NCBI RefSeq assembly: GCF_022699665.1
Contig: NZ_JALDNB010000007.1
Location: 186,001-250,000, forward strand
Source: Chryseobacterium aahli
Lineage (GTDB): Bacteria; Bacteroidota; Bacteroidia; Flavobacteriales; Weeksellaceae
Length of the DNA: 64,000 bases
Reading direction: 5' to 3'
The notes under the pieces were generated by a model. The model ran no database searches. It was not told where the DNA came from and saw only the letters and a list, made by a program, of their open reading frames with translations. Both the position numbers and the translations under genes were made by a program. Shown here one piece after another: positions 15,581-24,336 of this stretch; within the stretch, counting starts at the first letter, position 1, and every line of letters begins with the position of its first letter.

Positions 15581-16816
15581 ATGATTTCTCTTTCCCCGCT
15601 TAAAACCTTAGAAAATATAGAATTCAGAAATCTTCTTACCGGGAGATTTTTTATTGTTTTAGCATTCAGGATGCTTGCCACACTTTTGGGATGGTGGGTA
15701 TATCAATTAACAAAAGACCCTTTTTCTATTGGGTTAATCGGACTTTCGGAAGTGATTCCGGCAGTGAGTTGTGCTTTGTACGCCGGCCACGTTATTGATA
15801 TGAATGAAAAGAAGAAATTGCTATTAATCTGCACTTATCTTTATGTTTTTCTGATTGGATTATTATTAATTCCGGCGTTTTATAATGTTGAACTTCATTT
15901 TAGAGGACATGAAATCACCTATTATATTTACGGAGTAATATTTTTCACCGGCATTGTAAGAGCATTTATAGGCCCGATTGTGCCTTCTATGATTCCGAAA
16001 ATTGTGCAGAAAGTAAATTTACCCAGTGCCATTACATTAAACCAAGGAACTTTTTTAATTTCTTCAGTTTGCGGACACGCTGCCGGAGGATTTTTGATTG
16101 GTTTAGTTGGTGTAAAGTGGACTTTAATTGTGATAATTTCTTTAATATTAATTGCCTCTATTTTTTTCTGGCAATTAAATAAACAGTTTTCTGAACATGA
16201 AAAGGATAAAATAAAAGTAATGGAAAGTATGCGTGAAGGTATTTCTTATATTTTTAAAACTAAAGAAATACTTGGAGCACTTTGTCTGGATATGTTTGCT
16301 GTACTTTTTGGTGGTGCCGTTGCGATGATTCCTGTTTTTGCGACAGATATTTTAAAATCGGGCGCCGAAGGTTTTGGATTATTAAATGCGGCTTCAGATA
16401 TTGGTTCAATGATTATCATTACCACACTTTCTATAATTCCTTTGCGTAAAAATCAAGGCAAAGTATTGCTTGGTGTCGTTGCCGGGTTTGGACTTTGCAT
16501 CATTGGTTTCGGGCTTTCACATTATTATTGGCTTTCATTCATGTTTCTGGTTTTGAGCGGAATGCTTGATGGAATTTCTGTTGTCATCCGTGGAACCATT
16601 GTGCAGTTGAAAACTCCGGATCATATCCGTGGACGTGTTTTGAGTGTAAACTCCATCTTCATTATGTCAAGTAACGAAATGGGACAATTTGAGAGCGGTT
16701 TGGCCGCAAAACTTTTAGGGGTTGTACGTTCCGTTGTGTTTGGAGGAAGCATGACTTTGCTGATTGCATTGATCGTTGCCGGCACGAATCCCAAATTAAG
16801 AAAAATGCAATATTAA
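15581..16816 (+). CDS. Major facilitator superfamily exporter (EntS-like)
   Basis: 411 aa inner-membrane protein with about 10-12 hydrophobic segments. The MFS loop motif appears as YAGHVIDMNEKKKLL after helix 2, and the sequence resembles the MFS_3 / EntS group of drug or siderophore exporters. Residues near 190-215 form the charged central loop (KQFSEHEKDKIKVMESMREGI). The C-terminal half repeats the fold (IRGTIVQLKTPDHIRGRVLSVN). The substrate is unknown, and no biosynthetic genes are adjacent. The ATG follows the preceding terminator by about six bases, so the mRNA must start almost at the start codon or come from weak read-through. Confidence 0.82.
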   Translation: MISLSPLKTLENIEFRNLLTGRFFIVLAFRMLATLLGWWVYQLTKDPFSIGLIGLSEVIPAVSCALYAGHVIDMNEKKKLLLICTYLYVFLIGLLLIPAFYNVELHFRGHEITYYIYGVIFFTGIVRAFIGPIVPSMIPKIVQKVNLPSAITLNQGTFLISSVCGHAAGGFLIGLVGVKWTLIVIISLILIASIFFWQLNKQFSEHEKDKIKVMESMREGISYIFKTKEILGALCLDMFAVLFGGAVAMIPVFATDILKSGAEGFGLLNAASDIGSMIIITTLSIIPLRKNQGKVLLGVVAGFGLCIIGFGLSHYYWLSFMFLVLSGMLDGISVVIRGTIVQLKTPDHIRGRVLSVNSIFIMSSNEMGQFESGLAAKLLGVVRSVVFGGSMTLLIALIVAGTNPKLRKMQY

Positions 16817-16890
16817 GTGTGATTTATTATAATAATTCGTTTAGAAGAATCACTTTTTTAACAACTTTTAAAAAGTCTTCAAAAAAAACA

Positions 16891-16921
16891 TTGCGCATTA
16901 TCAACTATTTATATAAATTTG
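16891..16921 (+). promoter_or_regulatory. Promoter of the 16945 gene and probably of the first T9SS gene
   Basis: TTG at 16891-16893 and TAAATTTG at 16914-16921, 20 bases apart. It supports the ATG at 16945 rather than a longer in-frame start at 16819. Confidence 0.6.
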
Positions 16922-16944
16922 TTTTAGTTTTTATATCAATTTTT

Positions 16945-17547
16945 ATGAAAAAAATTTACTTGATTTTATTACTTATCTTTATATCGAGCGGCGCTAACAG
17001 CCAAACATTTACAGATAAAGATCTACAAAAGAATGTATTAAAGATTAATACAGCTATCTCTTCTTCAGATTATGATGCCTTGTTTAAAAAATTTTCAACG
17101 GCAAATACTTCAGAAAAATGGCAGGCATACTATTATTCAGCAGTATCACTATACATGAAAGCTGAAACTGCAAAATCAGCATCTCTTGCAGAGTCGAACG
17201 GACTTGCATTAAAATATGCAATGAGCATCGTAAACTCTCAACCTGACAATATTGAAACATCAATACTTATAGGTCTTGCCAAACTTCAGAGAATCAGGAT
17301 TAATGCATCTCCAGATGCTAAAAAAGATGCAGAAACAATTTTACAATTTATTTCTAAAGCAGAATCTGTTTCTCCCAACAACCCTAGACTTACTTTATTA
17401 AAAGCCGGGATGGCAAAACAGTTTCCTGATAAAAAATTTGATCAGATGAACGCCTCTCAATTGCAGCAAAAAGCCGTAAAAGATTTTGACACAAGCAATT
17501 CTACTGATGTCACCTGGGGCAAACAATTGCTTTCACTGAATAAATAA
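16945..17547 (+). CDS. Exported helical protein of unknown function
   Basis: 200 aa from the ATG at 16945, which opens a clean signal peptide (MKKIYLILLLIFISSGANSQ). The 42 in-frame residues upstream are rejected because the promoter lies within them. The mature protein is helical and TPR-like (KWQAYYYSAVSLYMKAE, NIETSILIGLAKLQRI, ESVSPNNPRLTLLKAG), with regular A-x-x-Y/L repeats. Such periplasmic repeat proteins often act as scaffolds. It precedes the first T9SS gene by 33 bases and is probably co-transcribed with it. Function not known. Confidence 0.75.
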   Translation: MKKIYLILLLIFISSGANSQTFTDKDLQKNVLKINTAISSSDYDALFKKFSTANTSEKWQAYYYSAVSLYMKAETAKSASLAESNGLALKYAMSIVNSQPDNIETSILIGLAKLQRIRINASPDAKKDAETILQFISKAESVSPNNPRLTLLKAGMAKQFPDKKFDQMNASQLQQKAVKDFDTSNSTDVTWGKQLLSLNK

Positions 17548-17580
17548 TCCTAAGATTAACAAAACCCAAAGTTGATTAAA

Positions 17581-19692
17581 ATGAAAAAATATTTACTCGC
17601 TTTTGCTTTAACGATAGTACAAATAATCTCCGCACAACAGGATTGTGCTACAGCAATACCTATATGTAGTGATTCTGACATCTCTTTGACCCCAGGTGGT
17701 TTTGGGAATGTTCACGAAGGTGAAGTAGGTTGTCTAACACCTACTCCAGGATCAACTATTCAAGGAGAAACGAATTCAATCTGGCTGACCTTTAGCATAG
17801 AAACTGCTGGTACATTAACATTCTTAATAACACCCACAGGACCAGGTGCAAACAATATCGATTATGACTGGGCACTTTACGGACCTAATCATAATTGCTC
17901 AAATTTAACTGCAGTTCCTTTAAGATGTTCTTATGCAGGTTTAGGATCTGTATTCGCACCTCTTACAGGGCTTAACATGACTGCCCCAGACACAACAGAA
18001 GATGGTACCGGAGACGGTTTCGTAAAATATATTGACGTTGTACCGGGACAAATTTATCATTTACTTTTAAACAACTTCTCACCTACAATTGCACCTTTTA
18101 CACTATCATTCGGAGGAACGGCAACATTGCTGACACCTTTTGATAATAATTCCGGGCAAGTTTACCAGCCAAATCCATTTTTAGAACCGGGAATTAATCA
18201 TGATGGAGAAATCATTATCTGTAGTAACCCCGCTTCTTTTGATTTTTCAACATTATCAGCTGAAATATTAAATTCAAACCCGAATTTTGTAGTTAAATAT
18301 TACAAAAGTGCGGGAGATGCAGCGGATGGCATAGGTGAAATCACGCTTCCAATCATAGTAAATACAGCAAATACTTATCATTATACTGTTTCTTATGTAG
18401 ATCCCACTAGACCTACGAGTTTCTTAAACCAATGTAGGCAATTTGGAACTATTACATTTGTTGATAAATCTTTTCAGCTGACTCCAGTGACATTAACTTC
18501 TTGTAGCAATAATAATACAGGAACAGCTTTGTATGATCTGACATCTGCAGCGATTGGCGCAACACCCAATTTAACGCTTCAATATTATCCGTCGATGACA
18601 TCTCTTAATACAGGGACAAACGAAATCACAACACCATACGCATACACAGCTCCTGTAGGATCTGCTTTTGTAAAAGCAACCAATGAATTTGGATGTGTAA
18701 CCATTGTTGAAATAAAATTAGCCTTCCACCCTATTGTTACTGTAATAGAGGCAACTCTAAGAGCATGTTTTATTGAGAGTAATCCTTCAACTGGCGAGTT
18801 TAATTTACCAAACGCACCAGTAACCTTAGATGCTGGAACTACCAAAAAGTTCTACCCATCAGAAACTGATGCTATTAATCAAACCAATGAGATTTTAAAT
18901 GCTGCAAATTATATTGCTCCAAATGGTGTAGTTTATGTAAGAGTAATGAACGCCACTGGATGTTATACTGTTGCTAAGATTAACCTAGTAGTTATTCCGC
19001 CAGTATACTCGACGGTTCTGGTTGATAAAGTTATATGTATTGAAGATAAAACAACTTTAGATGCAGGTTCAGGATTTTCTGCATACGAATGGAGCACAGG
19101 TGCAACCACACAAATCTTATCTAACGTAGGCGTAGGAACTTATTGGGTAAAACTTACAACAGGAGATTGTACTGCAATTCAAAAAGTGAAAGTTTATGCA
19201 ACAGAACAGCCTGTTATTTCAAATGTTGAAATTACCAACAATTCAATTGCTGTTAATGTTACAGGAGGAACTCCGGCATACAAATATTCTTTAGATAATG
19301 TAAATTGGCAGGATTCTAATGTATTCTCGGGTCTTACCAGAGGCGATTACACAGTATATGTGAAAGACTCTTATGATTGTGTACCTATGGAAATTGTAAT
19401 TATAATTCCGAATATCATCAATGTGATTACTCCAAATGGTGATGGTGTGAATGATGTGATTAATTATTCTGCTCTTTCAGGAAAAGGCAATTTGATTTTA
19501 AACATCTTTGACAGATATGGTACAAAAATCCACCAGGCAGACAAGTCAAACAACTATACTTGGGACGGAAAAATTGGCGGCAAAAATGTACCAACAGGAA
19601 ATTACTGGTATTCTGTAACCTGGAACGAAAACAATAAAAACAAAACCCCTATCAAATTCACAGGATGGGTAATGGTTAAAAACAGAGAATAA
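17581..19692 (+). CDS. Secreted protein 1 with T9SS type-B (gliding motility-associated) C-terminal domain
   Basis: 703 aa from the ATG that begins MKKYLLAFALTIVQIISAQ; an ATG three codons upstream is less likely. The N-terminal module (about 20-185, opening DCATAIPICSD) is a jelly-roll-like domain with conserved cysteines, shared with the product at 19796. The middle has repeated ~80-residue beta modules (C-x-x-N...TTKKFYPSETDAINQTNEIL...VYVRV), then EWSTGATT and SLDNVNW repeats of the Bacteroidota SprB type. The last ~85 residues are the type-B sorting domain (VITPNGDGVND, FDRYG, WDG, GNYWYSV). It should cross the outer membrane by T9SS and remain at the surface or be released. Probably an adhesin; no enzyme motif. 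Confidence 0.85.
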   Translation: MKKYLLAFALTIVQIISAQQDCATAIPICSDSDISLTPGGFGNVHEGEVGCLTPTPGSTIQGETNSIWLTFSIETAGTLTFLITPTGPGANNIDYDWALYGPNHNCSNLTAVPLRCSYAGLGSVFAPLTGLNMTAPDTTEDGTGDGFVKYIDVVPGQIYHLLLNNFSPTIAPFTLSFGGTATLLTPFDNNSGQVYQPNPFLEPGINHDGEIIICSNPASFDFSTLSAEILNSNPNFVVKYYKSAGDAADGIGEITLPIIVNTANTYHYTVSYVDPTRPTSFLNQCRQFGTITFVDKSFQLTPVTLTSCSNNNTGTALYDLTSAAIGATPNLTLQYYPSMTSLNTGTNEITTPYAYTAPVGSAFVKATNEFGCVTIVEIKLAFHPIVTVIEATLRACFIESNPSTGEFNLPNAPVTLDAGTTKKFYPSETDAINQTNEILNAANYIAPNGVVYVRVMNATGCYTVAKINLVVIPPVYSTVLVDKVICIEDKTTLDAGSGFSAYEWSTGATTQILSNVGVGTYWVKLTTGDCTAIQKVKVYATEQPVISNVEITNNSIAVNVTGGTPAYKYSLDNVNWQDSNVFSGLTRGDYTVYVKDSYDCVPMEIVIIIPNIINVITPNGDGVNDVINYSALSGKGNLILNIFDRYGTKIHQADKSNNYTWDGKIGGKNVPTGNYWYSVTWNENNKNKTPIKFTGWVMVKNRE

Positions 19693-19713
19693 TCATTTTT
19701 ATAAAATCTGTAA

Positions 19714-19744
19714 ATAAATCGCTTCTTGAGAGCGATTTATTTAC
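19714..19744 (+). terminator. Terminator after T9SS gene 1
   Basis: Ten-bp stem ataaatcgct / agcgatttat with a 7-base loop, then TTTA. Confidence 0.75.
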
Positions 19745-19770
19745 TTTAAACATATTTGTATTATTTTGTT

Positions 19771-19778
19771 TAAATTTG
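19771..19778 (+). promoter_or_regulatory. -7 box (TAAATTTG) of T9SS gene 2
   Basis: Exact consensus, 17 bases before the ATG at 19796. It excludes the longer in-frame start at 19766. Confidence 0.5.
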
Positions 19779-19795
19779 CTTTAAATTCATTTCAC

Positions 19796-21862
19796 ATGAA
19801 AAAATTACTACTTTTTTTTATCTTAATAACATCACAGTTATTTCATTCACAATCTGATTGTAATTCAGCTATCCCTGTTTGTGGAAATTCAGGTTTTTCA
19901 TACACACCAACAGGCTCCGGAACCATTGATGAGGAACTCGGAGGTTGTTTGTCTAGTGATGAAAATTTCTCAGTATGGTATACGTTCACTATTGCAACAT
20001 CTGGAACACTTACATTTACTATTGATCCCGCAGTATTTGCAGATGATTATGATTTTGCAGTATATGGTCCCAACGTAACTTGTGGAGCTTTGGGAGCACC
20101 AATCAGGTGTAACTTTTCAGGAGCAGATGGTCCTACTGGCCTTAATTTAACATCAACCGATCCTGACGGAGGTACATTTGGACAGTGGAGTAGCCATATG
20201 AATGTCGTTGCTGGTGAAACTTATTACTTAATTGTTGATAATTATCTAAGCACCGCAAATGGTTTTTCATTAAATTGGGGAGGAACAGCTACTTTGACTT
20301 CTGCATTTAATGATCCTACACTTACTCCAAATCCTTTTATTACTCCAGGACTTCCGGGACCAACACCGACATCTCCTAACGAAATTTTAAAATGTGCATT
20401 ACCGATGCAGTTTGATTTCACGACGCTTTCTACAGGTATCATAAACGGAAATACTAATTTTACAGTTACCTATCATGATACTGAAAACAATGCTATTACA
20501 GGAACTTCTCCACTTACAACCACAACGATAAACGGAACAACAATCTACTATTATAGATTAAAGTATACAGATCCTGCAAATCCTACAAATCCCATTAATG
20601 GATGTTTTCAGCTAGGTACTTTTAAATTCAAACAAGGAAATATTGTTGCAAATAATGCAACACTTACAGAATGTAACAACAATGGGGCTGGAACAGGAAC
20701 TTTCAATCTTACATCAGCTGCTGTTTTCGGAGATCCTACTGCAACCAAAAAGTACTATCTTACATTAGCTGATCTTAATGCTGACACCAATGCCATTACA
20801 AACCCTACAGCATATGTCTCTGCACCAAAAACAATTTATGTAAAAGTTACTTCTGTAGAAGGCTGTACAGATGATTCAACAATCACGTTAAACTTCCATC
20901 CTGTAGTCGTTTTGACACCTGCCACTTTAGAGTCTTGTTTTATTGAAAACGCAATTACAACTGCAACTTTTGATTTGACAACCGCGACCGTTACTTCTCA
21001 GACTGGGATTACAAAAAGATTCTTTAAAACTCAGGCAACTGCTTTATCGGGTACTAATGAAATTCTAAACCCAACAACTTATATTGCAGAAAACAGTGAA
21101 GTATATGTGAGAGTCACCAATACAAATGGATGTTATGCAATAACAAAAATCACATTAAAAGTTCTTCCTCCAGTAAAATCTACAGTATTAAAAGACAAAA
21201 CAATCTGTCTGGAAGATAGAACAACCTTAGATGCTGGTCCAGGGTTCACAGGTTACGAATGGAGTACGGGAGCTACCACCCAAAGTATTCAGGATGTAGG
21301 AATTGGAACTTATTGGGTAAAACTGAAAACAGGTAAATGCTTCACACTACAACAAGTCAAAGTATTACCTGCGTCGCAACCAGTAATCGCTAGTTTAGAT
21401 ATCAACAATAATACAATCACAGTAAATGCTACAGGAGGAACTGCCCCTTACCAATATTCTATTGACGGTACAAATTGGCAGAACTCTAATATATTTAATA
21501 ATCTTCCAAGAGGTGAAAATAAAATCTATTTAAAAGATTCTTTTGATTGTACTCCGATTATAGTTCAGGTAACTGTTCCTAACTTAGTGAACGCAATCAC
21601 TCCAAACGGAGATAATGTAAACGACGAATTAGATTATTCTGCATTAGCTTATAAGAAAAATCTTGTTTTCACAATCTACAACAGATACGGAAATAAAATC
21701 TACGAATCTGATAAACTAAGAAATTACAAGTGGGACGGCACATCAGGCGGTAAGAAAATCATAACAGGAACTTACTGGTACACCATCACTTGGGACGAAA
21801 CCGACATCAACAATACCCATACAGTTTACAATGGATGGATATTGGTAAAAAATAGAGAATAA
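19796..21862 (+). CDS. Secreted protein 2 with T9SS type-B C-terminal domain
   Basis: 688 aa from the ATG at 19796 (MKKLLLFFILITSQLFHSQ). The N-terminal module opens DCNSAIPVCGNSG and is homologous to that of secreted protein 1. The middle has the repeated C-x-x-N modules (TECNNNGAGTGTFNLTSA, TKRFFKTQATALSGTNEIL). The stretch LDAGPGFTGYEWSTGATT and the terminal domain (AITPNGDNVND, YNRYGNK, WDGTSGGKK, TGTYWYT) match secreted protein 3 far better than protein 1. It therefore combines the N-terminus of one subgroup with the C-terminus of the other. Probably a surface adhesin exported by T9SS. Own promoter and terminator. Confidence 0.85.
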   Translation: MKKLLLFFILITSQLFHSQSDCNSAIPVCGNSGFSYTPTGSGTIDEELGGCLSSDENFSVWYTFTIATSGTLTFTIDPAVFADDYDFAVYGPNVTCGALGAPIRCNFSGADGPTGLNLTSTDPDGGTFGQWSSHMNVVAGETYYLIVDNYLSTANGFSLNWGGTATLTSAFNDPTLTPNPFITPGLPGPTPTSPNEILKCALPMQFDFTTLSTGIINGNTNFTVTYHDTENNAITGTSPLTTTTINGTTIYYYRLKYTDPANPTNPINGCFQLGTFKFKQGNIVANNATLTECNNNGAGTGTFNLTSAAVFGDPTATKKYYLTLADLNADTNAITNPTAYVSAPKTIYVKVTSVEGCTDDSTITLNFHPVVVLTPATLESCFIENAITTATFDLTTATVTSQTGITKRFFKTQATALSGTNEILNPTTYIAENSEVYVRVTNTNGCYAITKITLKVLPPVKSTVLKDKTICLEDRTTLDAGPGFTGYEWSTGATTQSIQDVGIGTYWVKLKTGKCFTLQQVKVLPASQPVIASLDINNNTITVNATGGTAPYQYSIDGTNWQNSNIFNNLPRGENKIYLKDSFDCTPIIVQVTVPNLVNAITPNGDNVNDELDYSALAYKKNLVFTIYNRYGNKIYESDKLRNYKWDGTSGGKKIITGTYWYTITWDETDINNTHTVYNGWILVKNRE

Positions 21863-21882
21863 GTAAAATCTCATATCATTAG

Positions 21883-21911
21883 AATCACCTCAGCAATGGG
21901 GTGATTTTTTT
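21883..21911 (+). terminator. Terminator after T9SS gene 2
   Basis: Nine-pair stem aatcacctc / ggggtgatt, 6-base loop, then a T run. Confidence 0.8.
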
Positions 21912-22004
21912 ATTAACATCATTCAATGCCTTTGGATATTGATATTTTAGAAGTTATCAACAATAAATATGAATTACTCAATTCAAATTATTTTCTAAAT
22001 AAAC

Positions 22005-22012
22005 TATCTTTG
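22005..22012 (+). promoter_or_regulatory. -7 box (TATCTTTG) of dnaB
   Basis: Exact TAnnTTTG, ending four bases before the dnaB ATG. It predicts that the transcript starts at the ATG. Confidence 0.5.
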
Positions 22013-22016
22013 CAAT

Positions 22017-23597
22017 ATGGCGCAGAAAGAAACTTTATCTTCTCTTACTCAAGGAAACTTTGCTAGAGAATTATCGATTGCAGATGGAAAAATGCCTCCC
22101 AATGCTGTAGATTTTGAACGTTTGGTTGTTGGTACTTTTTTAATTGATAAAAAAGGACTCGATCATTCTATTGATCTTTTGACTCCCGAAGTTTTTTACG
22201 ACCCAAGACATTCGGTGATTTTTGAAGTGATTCTAAAACTATACGAAGGAAACCAACCCGTCGATTTGATGACCGTTATTCAGGAGTTAAAAAAAACGGA
22301 CAGACTAGCTTCAGCGGGTGGAGATCATTATATTATTGAATTAACGATGGGTGTAAGTTCATCTGCCCATATAGAATATCATGTACGTGTAATTCTTGAA
22401 AAATATATTCTGAGAAGTTTAATTAATGTTTCTGCCAATGTTATTGATACTTCTTACAAAGAATCAACAGATGTTTTTGAGCTGTTAGATAAAGCCGAAC
22501 AGTCATTTTTTGAAATTACCAACGGAACAATCAAAAAAGGTTTCGATACCGCAAATACATTAGTAAAACAAGCAATTGATACCATCAAATCTCTTAAAGA
22601 TAAAGAAGGAATTTCAGGAGTTCCTTCCGGATTTACAGGAGTTGACAAAGAAACCGGTGGCTGGCAAAATTCAGATTTAATTATTATAGCGGCACGTCCG
22701 GCGATGGGGAAAACGGCATTTCTTCTTTCTATGGCAAGAAACATTGCTGTGGGGCACAAAATTCCAATGGCACTTTTCTCTCTCGAGATGGCATCTGTAC
22801 AGTTGATCACCAGAATGATTGCTTCTGAAACAAAAATTTCATCAGAAAAATTAAGAAAAGGACAAATGAGCGATGAAGAATGGCAAAGACTATTCTCCAA
22901 CGTATCAGAACTTGAAAATGCTCCTTTATATATTGATGAGACTCCTTCCCTATCCATTTTCGACTTCCGTGCAAAATGTCGAAGATTGGTAATGCAGCAT
23001 GGCGTGAGAATCATCATGGTCGATTATCTTCAGCTGATGACTGCAAGCAGCGGAGGAAAAGGAGGCGGAAACCGTGAACAGGAAATTGCAATGATCTCTC
23101 GTTCATTAAAAGCAATTGCTAAAGAATTAAATGTTCCCGTAATTGCACTTTCTCAGCTGTCAAGAACCGTAGAAACCCGTCCGGGAAAAAGACCTCAGCT
23201 TTCAGATTTGAGGGAATCGGGAGCGATTGAGCAAGATGCTGATATTGTATCATTTATCTTCAGACCAGAATATTATAAAATTGCCGTTTGGGATAATGAT
23301 GAAGAAGGACAAGAATCTTCAACAGAAAACCAAGCTGAGCTAATTATTGCAAAACACAGAAACGGTGCAACTGCCGATGTAAGACTTTCTTTTATGAAGC
23401 ATTTTGCGAAGTTTGGTGATATTGGTGAAACAGATAGCAGTTATCCATCAGGAGGTTCACAATCTCATGAACCTAGTGGTTTTGAAAAGATAAAAACAAC
23501 CATTCAGCCAGGTGCTGCATTTGATTTACCTGATAATTCTAAAGTTTCAGGCTCTTCAATGAATGACCTGGATGATGAAGATGATTTTCCTTTTTAA
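22017..23597 (+). CDS. dnaB: Replicative DNA helicase DnaB
   Basis: 526 aa. Hexameric helicase that unwinds DNA at the replication fork and loads primase. Residues 25-130 are the N-terminal DnaG-interacting domain (PPNAVDFERLVVGTFLI). The RecA-like core has Walker A ARPAMGKT at about 226-233, Walker B-type IIMVDYLQLM, and motif H4 (SDLRESGAIEQDADI). The C-terminus has a Flavobacteriia-type disordered tail (DLDDEDDFPF) whose acidic end recalls SSB-like interaction tails. No intein is present. It is followed by rnhA after 90 bases. The -7 box lies four bases before the ATG, so the start codon is well supported. Confidence 0.97.
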   Translation: MAQKETLSSLTQGNFARELSIADGKMPPNAVDFERLVVGTFLIDKKGLDHSIDLLTPEVFYDPRHSVIFEVILKLYEGNQPVDLMTVIQELKKTDRLASAGGDHYIIELTMGVSSSAHIEYHVRVILEKYILRSLINVSANVIDTSYKESTDVFELLDKAEQSFFEITNGTIKKGFDTANTLVKQAIDTIKSLKDKEGISGVPSGFTGVDKETGGWQNSDLIIIAARPAMGKTAFLLSMARNIAVGHKIPMALFSLEMASVQLITRMIASETKISSEKLRKGQMSDEEWQRLFSNVSELENAPLYIDETPSLSIFDFRAKCRRLVMQHGVRIIMVDYLQLMTASSGGKGGGNREQEIAMISRSLKAIAKELNVPVIALSQLSRTVETRPGKRPQLSDLRESGAIEQDADIVSFIFRPEYYKIAVWDNDEEGQESSTENQAELIIAKHRNGATADVRLSFMKHFAKFGDIGETDSSYPSGGSQSHEPSGFEKIKTTIQPGAAFDLPDNSKVSGSSMNDLDDEDDFPF

Positions 23598-23687
23598 TTT
23601 TTAAAATTAAGGTTGAAGCTTATTTAACCTTGAAATAATTTAATTTTTATTGAACTAAACCTCAAACTTAATCTCAACCTAAAAATT

Positions 23688-24164
23688 TTGAGAATAGAAA
23701 TCTATACAGACGGCGCATGCAGTGGAAATCCCGGAAAAGGCGGATTCGGGATTGTCATGAAAGTTCCGGAAAAAAATTATCAAAAAACATTTTCAAAAGG
23801 GTTTCGCAAAACCACCAACAACAGAATGGAATTGCTGGCGGTAATTACCGCTTTAGAAAAACTAAAATCTACAGAAAACGACATTCACGTTTTTACAGAC
23901 AGCAAATATGTGTCTGACGCAATTAATCAAAACTGGCTTGCAGGCTGGATTAAAAGAGGCTGGAAAAACGTAAAAAACCCCGATTTGTGGAAACGTTTTG
24001 CTGTGCTTTTCAACGAACATCATCCAAAGATGCATTGGGTAAAAGGCCATGCCGGTCATTTTGAAAATGAGCTGTGTGATAAGCTCGCCGTGGCTGCAGC
24101 AAGCTCAGCAAATCTTGAGATAGATACTTATTTTGAAAATTTAGAAAGTAATTCTTTATTTTAG
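23688..24164 (+). CDS. rnhA: Ribonuclease HI
   Basis: 158 aa. It cuts the RNA strand of RNA-DNA hybrids. The DEDD active site is visible: Asp8 in YTDGACSGNPG, Glu in NNRMELLAV, Asp in FTDSKYV, and the last Asp in ELCDKLA; the WVKGHAGH loop is also present. The start is a TTG at 23688; no ATG lies in frame between it and the family's first strand (RIEIYTDG), so an unusual start is required. Cytoplasmic. It follows dnaB on the same strand and may share its transcript. Confidence 0.93.
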   Translation: MRIEIYTDGACSGNPGKGGFGIVMKVPEKNYQKTFSKGFRKTTNNRMELLAVITALEKLKSTENDIHVFTDSKYVSDAINQNWLAGWIKRGWKNVKNPDLWKRFAVLFNEHHPKMHWVKGHAGHFENELCDKLAVAAASSANLEIDTYFENLESNSLF

Positions 24165-24336
24165 TACAAATAAATTTTGAATCATTCTAATCTCAGATTA
24201 ATTATTTCCATTATTTCCTTACAAATCATAAGATATTTTACCATATAGTCATACTTTTTTACAAAATTAACATTAAATACATATTTATTACTTGGGATTT
24301 AATATCTTTACACGTCTAATTATAAAATCCTAATAG

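Noticed and set aside
16819..16944. Forty-two extra N-terminal residues on the 16945 exported protein
   Set aside because: They hide the signal peptide, and the promoter lies inside them.
22454..23017. 187-codon open frame on the minus strand inside dnaB
   Set aside because: It is antisense to conserved helicase motifs and has no family-like features; open by composition only.
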